Assembly: GCA_030600525.1 (NCBI GenBank)
Contig: JAUVLX010000123.1
Span: 1 to 9,335 of the forward strand
Direction: 5' to 3'
Length of the DNA: 9,335 bases
From: Desulfobulbus sp.
Lineage (GTDB): Bacteria; Desulfobacterota; Desulfobulbia; Desulfobulbales; Desulfobulbaceae
In this document: positions 5,705 to 9,335 of the stretch, one piece after another
Position numbering within the stretch: position 1 is the first letter of the stretch
How the letters are laid out: each line of letters starts with the position of its first letter
Program-made: the position numbers and the translations under genes
Notes under the pieces: generated by a model
What the model was told of the DNA's origin: nothing
Database searches by the model: none
What the model saw: the letters and a program-made list of their open reading frames with translations, nothing else

Positions 5705-6904
5705 ATGTCTGCCGCCTTTCGGTTCAATCGTATGGAATTTGCCGGATCCCTCGGCGACCTGGGAACAATCCTCCCTCTGGCCGTTGGCATGATCATGATC
5801 AACGGTATGCATCCCACCGGTGTTTTCCTGGGATTCGGTCTTTTTTATATTCTCTCAGGAATGTACTTCCGGGTTACCTGTCCTGCCGAACCGATGAAGG
5901 TCATCAGTTCCTATGCCTTGGCAACCGGGATATCTGTAGGCCAGATTCAGGCATCATGTCTGTGAATTTTTTTGTTCCTGCTCATTCTCGGCACAAGCGG
6001 CTTAATAACATCCATCGGAAAAATTATCCGTAAACCAGTGGTCAGGGGAGTACAACTGGCGACTGGCCTGATGCTGGTCATGCAGGGCGTCAAACTGATG
6101 GCAGGCACATCACCAATGCAGCTTATCCAGCACATGGCGGAACCCAATATGACCGTGCAGGCGATTGGACCAATTCAATTAAGCTGGCTCATTGGCGGGT
6201 TACTGGGACTACTTGCACTCTTGCTCCTTGACAATAAACACCTGCCGGCTGCACTCATTGTGGTGGCCACCGGAATCGGAATTGGCCTGCTCTTTGGGGT
6301 ACCGGAGAACCTTGAGCGCATCCAACCGGGCCTCTTTCTGCCCGCCCTTTTGCCATACGGTCTCCCAACCATGGACGAGTTCACCATTGCACTCATAGTG
6401 CTGGTGCTCTCGCAGCTGCCGATGACAGTGGGCAATGCTATTATCAGCAATGCCGATCTTGCTGGCCAATATTTCCCAGAAACTGGCAAACGGGTAACCT
6501 ATCGCAGCCTCTGCCTGAGCATGGCTCTTGCAAATATCGGCAGCTTTTTAATCGGCGGTATCCCCATGTGTCATGGAGCTGGCGGCCTTGCCTCACTGTA
6601 CCGATTCGGAGCTCGAACAGCAGGTTCAAACCTGATCATTGGAGGGTTATTCCTAGGACTGGTCTTTTTACTTGGCCCCAATATAGTTGCCATCATCAAC
6701 CTGATCCCTTTTTCCGCCTTAGGCGTGCTGTTGATCTTTGCCGGTTTGCAACTGGCCCTGACCCTGCTGGATCTTCAATCCAGAAAGGAAATGGTGGTCC
6801 CTATCATGATCGTCGGCATCACTCTGGCATCCAATCTGGCCGCAGGATTTATGCTCGGTATCCTCTTTGACACCCTTCTCCGCTGGGACAAAATCAATAT
6901 TTAA
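5705..6904 (+). pseudogene. MOT1-family molybdate/sulfate transporter with in-frame TGA at codon 87
   Basis: A membrane transporter of the MOT1 (MFS_MOT1) family, expected to import molybdate or possibly sulfate across the inner membrane. Signs are FNRMEFAGSLGDLGTILPLA (residues 7-26), the PAEPMK motif (60-65), QLPMTVGNAI (237-247 region), and PMCHGAGGLASLYRFGARTAGS (about 287-308), with around ten hydrophobic segments. The ATG at 5705 has GAGGAG just upstream. The frame runs 399 codons, the normal family length, but codon 87 (5963-5965) is TGA inside a transmembrane segment. Both sides stay in the same frame and read as normal family sequence. The simplest reading is a TGG-to-TGA nonsense change or a sequencing error. 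Selenocysteine is possible because Desulfobacterota use it often; only a weak hairpin follows (5972-6008). Re-initiation at 5972 (TTG) would give 310 residues lacking the N-terminal motifs. Confidence 0.85.
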
Positions 6905-7243
6905 GCAGGGAGCATCTGTTTAGGTAGGGTCTAAACATTAAATGTAGTCGCTCTGACTTGACCTGACAGGTTGACAAAACAGGTTTCAAATTAACCCGAC
7001 AACCACATCCAGGCATATCTCCCCAGAAGGGGTACAGGAAGAAGGTCACGTCGAAGTAGACGCTTCGGCGGTTAAGAGATGTACAGATAAAGTCAAATCC
7101 GGTCATGCAACTAGGATCTCTCATTTTCTGAAAAGTTGACGAATGGCCTTGGTTCGCAGATTCAGGAAGAACTTTGTATCGCCATTTTCTTTAAAAGAAA
7201 AAGATTGGCAACGGATATATATTTTGGTCGGTCCCTACTGACT
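6905..7243. other. Convergent intergenic region, no gene recognised
   Basis: Lies between the ends of two converging genes. It holds a 7-bp perfect hairpin (TGTTTAG / CTAAACA, 6917-6937) 12 bp after the transporter stop, a CCCC-AGAA-GGGG hairpin (7021-7032), an 8-bp hairpin with one G-T pair (CGTCGAAG / CTTCGGCG, 7049-7070) and an AT-only inverted repeat TTTTCTTT / AAAGAAAA (7185-7201). None has a clear T-tract. A 76-codon minus-strand frame (6894-7124) has no ribosome binding site or family resemblance. Confidence 0.4.
6917..6937 (+). terminator. Weak hairpin after the transporter gene
   Basis: A perfect 7-bp stem TGTTTAG / CTAAACA with a 7-nt loop lies 12 bp past the stop codon at 6904. 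The stem is AT-rich and followed by TTAAATG, so termination would be weak. Its position is the main support. Confidence 0.3.
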
Positions 7244-8143
7244 TTATAGGAAATAACCCACGATGTATTTGGCAGATACAAAAAGTACGCAACCGCAAAG
7301 GATACTTTTAATAGCTCTTCCTGATACAAACTTCTGAATACTAGCTCCTAAATACATCCCACAAAATCCACCAAAACCAAACAAGAGACCTAGTGCCCAA
7401 TCAGGTGCAACAACAACATCTGTGTAAATTAAGGAAAAGTACTGATAAAAAGCTACACCGGCAACAGATGTGATAAAAGTGCCCATTAATGCAGCTCCTG
7501 CAACAACGTGTACCGGTAATCCGATAATGGCTACAAAGAAAGGGGCCACAATTGCTCCACCTCCAATTCCATATACCCCACCGACAATACCTACTAAAAA
7601 ACAAACCGCATAAACACCAAGTGTGGAAAACGTATATGTTTCGCCCCCATAGGCGAATACCACTTGTTTAATGTTTGAGGTAACAATGCTTATGGCAGGC
7701 GCATCTCTTGCTGCTTGAGGTACGTTCGAGTCCTTTTTTTGTACTTTGTTTTTAATTATATCCACAAAAAGTTGGCAACCAATGTAACAAAGAACCGTAC
7801 CGACAAATAGCTTGAAATTCTTAGGGTCGGGCAAATATTTGATACGGACCCAAGCACCGATAAAAACGCCTGGTAATGTGCCAATGATAACCGCCCAGGT
7901 TAAAGGCCATAGCATTCGTCCTTCTTTTATATATCGGTAAACACCACTTGGTATTGCAATAATGTTATAAAGCTGATTGGTGCTACTGACAGATGGCGTT
8001 GCGTAACCTAAAAAGCTTACCTGAAAAGGTAGTAAAAGAAATGCACCGGAGACCCCACCCATAGATGTAAAAAAAGAAACAACAAATGCGACAATGAAAG
8101 GCGTGCATGGATTTACTTCAACCCCCGATACTGGGAAAAACAT
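7244..8143 (-). CDS. TauE/SafE (TSUP) family anion permease
   Basis: A 299-residue inner-membrane protein of the TauE/SafE family, whose members move sulfite, sulfonates or other organic anions, often outward. About eight hydrophobic segments form two related halves joined by a charged loop (about 128-165). The family-type signatures are PFIVAFVVSFFTSMGGVSGAFLL near the N-terminus and FLVGIVGGVYGIGGGAIVAPFF in the second half (from about 183), a glycine-rich pair at equivalent positions. The length is normal. The ATG at 8143 is preceded by AAGGGG with 6 nt spacing. It stands alone: the neighbour on one side converges and the other is a transposase beyond a 450-bp gap. The gene and its flanks look more AT-rich than the mop region, so it may have arrived separately. 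Sulfite or sulfonate export would suit a sulfate reducer, but the substrate cannot be read from sequence. Confidence 0.88.
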   Translation of the reverse strand: MFFPVSGVEVNPCTPFIVAFVVSFFTSMGGVSGAFLLLPFQVSFLGYATPSVSSTNQLYNIIAIPSGVYRYIKEGRMLWPLTWAVIIGTLPGVFIGAWVRIKYLPDPKNFKLFVGTVLCYIGCQLFVDIIKNKVQKKDSNVPQAARDAPAISIVTSNIKQVVFAYGGETYTFSTLGVYAVCFLVGIVGGVYGIGGGAIVAPFFVAIIGLPVHVVAGAALMGTFITSVAGVAFYQYFSLIYTDVVVAPDWALGLLFGFGGFCGMYLGASIQKFVSGRAIKSILCGCVLFVSAKYIVGYFL

Positions 8144-8551
8144 GCCTTACCCCTTGTGTTGATGGAATTATCGTGTCTTGAAATCTTTACTTCACAATAT
8201 AGCTATAATTCTCAGTTATTATTGGTAGGTATTTAACTCACAAGGGGGTTCTTCTGTCAATATAAATGCAACCCAATAATGGCCGATTTCTTTCACATTT
8301 TTTCTTGTAAAATATTCCGGAGTTTAAAACAATACGAAGACACAACCATTTGAAATGTCATTTTTTATAACGACAGGACTCCTGCAAACAAGAACAAAAA
8401 AACCTAAATTTTGAAATTTTCCCTACCCATGGGACTTCTTCGACAGACTCGCTGGAGGCCACTATTTGCATAAAATTGAAATTAAGGATGGTATCAGTGA
8501 TTAAAGAATTTCGATCTTTCAGTACATTGGATGTCAGTGAAATGGTCTTTC
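8144..8551. other. AT-rich intergenic region upstream of the TauE/SafE gene
   Basis: No reading frame of note is present. It should contain the promoter of the TauE/SafE gene. TATAGCTATA, a 10-bp palindrome near 8199-8208, lies about 60 bp from that start and could include a -10 element on the minus strand, but no matching -35 was found. The rest shows no repeat or motif I can name. Confidence 0.35.
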
Positions 8552-8596
8552 ATTCAGCACTAACTATAGTTAATTTCATTTGACTTCATGCTGAAT
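8552..8596. repeat. Inverted repeat with inner palindrome at the transposase 3' end
   Basis: ATTCAGCA (8552-8559) and TGCTGAAT (8589-8596) are perfect reverse complements; the second touches the transposase stop codon. Between them TAACTATAGTTA (8561-8572) is a perfect 12-bp palindrome. This may be a terminator, or mark the element's end, since IS630-type elements insert at TA. The other end of the element is outside the window, so terminal repeats cannot be compared. Confidence 0.4.
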
Positions 8597-9335
8597 CAAA
8601 CCGTTTTTTCCGTATCTTCTTCCCAAAAAGCGTCTTCCTGGCAATTGATTTTTTTTATCAATTTTTGGCATGTTGTTGCGGTTACTTTTGCAAAGCCTTC
8701 TTCTAATAAAATCTTAACTTTTTTCATCGTGCAGTCGTTGTGTTGCGCAACATGATTTTTAACAATTGCCCAGCATGTTTCTATAGGTTGGAGCTCAGGA
8801 TGATACGGAGGAGTCCGCAAAACAGTATGCCCATACTGGCGGGCAATGTTATCGATGAGAAATTCTGGCTTTGGGGCAAGCCGAGAGCATAAGTCAAAAA
8901 GTTCCGATTTTAACATATCCCTGGTCCAAGGATATTGATTATCGGATAGCCATTCGCGCAACCTTTTTACAGAATGGCCTCTTTTAGGAAACGCTTCTTC
9001 TGCAAGAACATTATGGTAGGCTGCGTTGTCCATAATAATCAATGAATTTTCTGGTATGTTTTTGAGCAGTTGTTCTTGGAACCACTTGGAAAAATTGCTC
9101 CAATTCATGTTCGCATGATAATCACCAGTTTTTTTCGACGCCTTAAAGACAAGCTTTGAACATGGCACCCAACCATCATGTGTTATTGCATTTACAATTA
9201 CCAGACGTTCCCCTTTCCCGGTAGGTTTCCCCGAAACAACACCATCTTCTTCGAGATACCATGTGTTATCATTTGAGTGATTTTTGTTGATATACGATTC
9301 ATCTAAATAAACTTCAGGTCGAACAATTCCCTTGC
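8596..9335 (-). CDS. IS630-family DDE transposase, DD82E type, N-terminus cut by right edge
   Basis: The frame is open to the right edge, giving 245 visible residues; starting at 9168 (GTG) would drop the first catalytic aspartate, so the gene continues outside. The visible part is the DDE_3-type RNase H-like catalytic core that cuts and joins DNA. Counted from the edge: YLDE (D11), LIIMDNAAYH (D102) and PYHPELQPIE (E185), followed by CWAIVKNHVAQ. Exactly 82 residues separate the second D and the E, against about 34 in typical IS630/mariner enzymes. The extra part includes KRLREWLSDNQYPWTRDMLKSEL. This matches the DD82E (Sailor) group I recall as occurring in both prokaryotes and eukaryotes. 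The DNA-binding helix-turn-helix domain is expected off the window. The catalytic triad is complete with no frameshift in view, so the element may be active. Confidence 0.88.
   Translation of the reverse strand, partial: KGIVRPEVYLDESYINKNHSNDNTWYLEEDGVVSGKPTGKGERLVIVNAITHDGWVPCSKLVFKASKKTGDYHANMNWSNFSKWFQEQLLKNIPENSLIIMDNAAYHNVLAEEAFPKRGHSVKRLREWLSDNQYPWTRDMLKSELFDLCSRLAPKPEFLIDNIARQYGHTVLRTPPYHPELQPIETCWAIVKNHVAQHNDCTMKKVKILLEEGFAKVTATTCQKLIKKINCQEDAFWEEDTEKTV

Larger units (their letters stand above)
8552..9335 (-). mobile_element. IS630-family insertion sequence, partial
   Basis: One end of an IS630/Tc1/mariner-type element, defined by its transposase gene. The boundary inside the window is uncertain and placed at the inverted repeat just past the transposase stop. 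The other end lies beyond position 9335. No target-site duplication can be assigned. Confidence 0.55.

Noticed and set aside
5563..6033. 156-codon plus-strand frame overlapping the start of the transporter
   Set aside because: It is in another frame from the transporter, crosses its promoter region and lacks a ribosome binding site.
6985..7080. Integron attC-like element (TTAACC ... GGTTAA)
   Set aside because: The core-site pattern RYYYAAC/GTTRRRY is not met at both ends and there is no integrase or cassette nearby.
6894..7124. 76-codon minus-strand frame in the convergent gap
   Set aside because: No ribosome binding site and no resemblance to a known family; it overlaps the transporter stop and hairpins.

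Overview
The window looks like part of the chromosome of an anaerobic, probably sulfate-reducing Desulfobacterota. The main reason is a partial molybdenum aldehyde oxidoreductase whose N-terminal 325 residues keep all eight [2Fe-2S] cysteines at the positions I recall for the Desulfovibrio gigas enzyme. A sigma-54 activator, a MOT1-type molybdate/sulfate transporter and a TauE/SafE permease fit such a host. The assignment rests on recognised protein families, not on a database search.

Left half (1-4415, all minus strand): an AcoR-type sigma-54 activator (2403-4415) lies upstream of a likely two-gene operon, a MoeA-like molybdopterin-binding protein (1024-2046) and then the aldehyde oxidoreductase mop (1-975, running off the left edge). 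The 356-bp gap between regulator and operon holds three elements in the order expected for enhancer-driven sigma-54 control: a 19-bp perfect inverted repeat (2340-2391), an IHF-consensus match (2273-2285) and a -24/-12 promoter match (2219-2233). The likely reading is that the activator senses a metabolite, perhaps an aldehyde or a precursor, and switches on the enzyme together with a cofactor-maturation partner.

Middle (4416-6904): about 700 bp without a recognisable gene precedes a small two-helix membrane protein on the minus strand (5123-5488) with a terminator-like hairpin. Divergent to it is a MOT1-family transporter (5705-6904, plus strand) interrupted by an in-frame TGA at codon 87. 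Reading stays in frame on both sides, so this is either a recent nonsense mutation, a sequence error, or, less likely, a selenocysteine codon. Its upstream region has a sigma-70-like promoter with one operator-like inverted repeat over the -35 and another just past the predicted start site. A molybdate importer beside a molybdoenzyme operon makes a molybdenum-themed locus.

Right part (6905-9335): a gene-free convergent gap, a TauE/SafE anion permease (7244-8143, minus), a 450-bp AT-rich gene-free stretch, and a truncated IS630-family transposase (8596-9335, minus) cut by the right edge. Its second and third catalytic residues are 82 positions apart (DD82E), the spacing reported for the Sailor group, which is shared between prokaryotes and eukaryotes. 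No rRNA, tRNA or CRISPR array was found.
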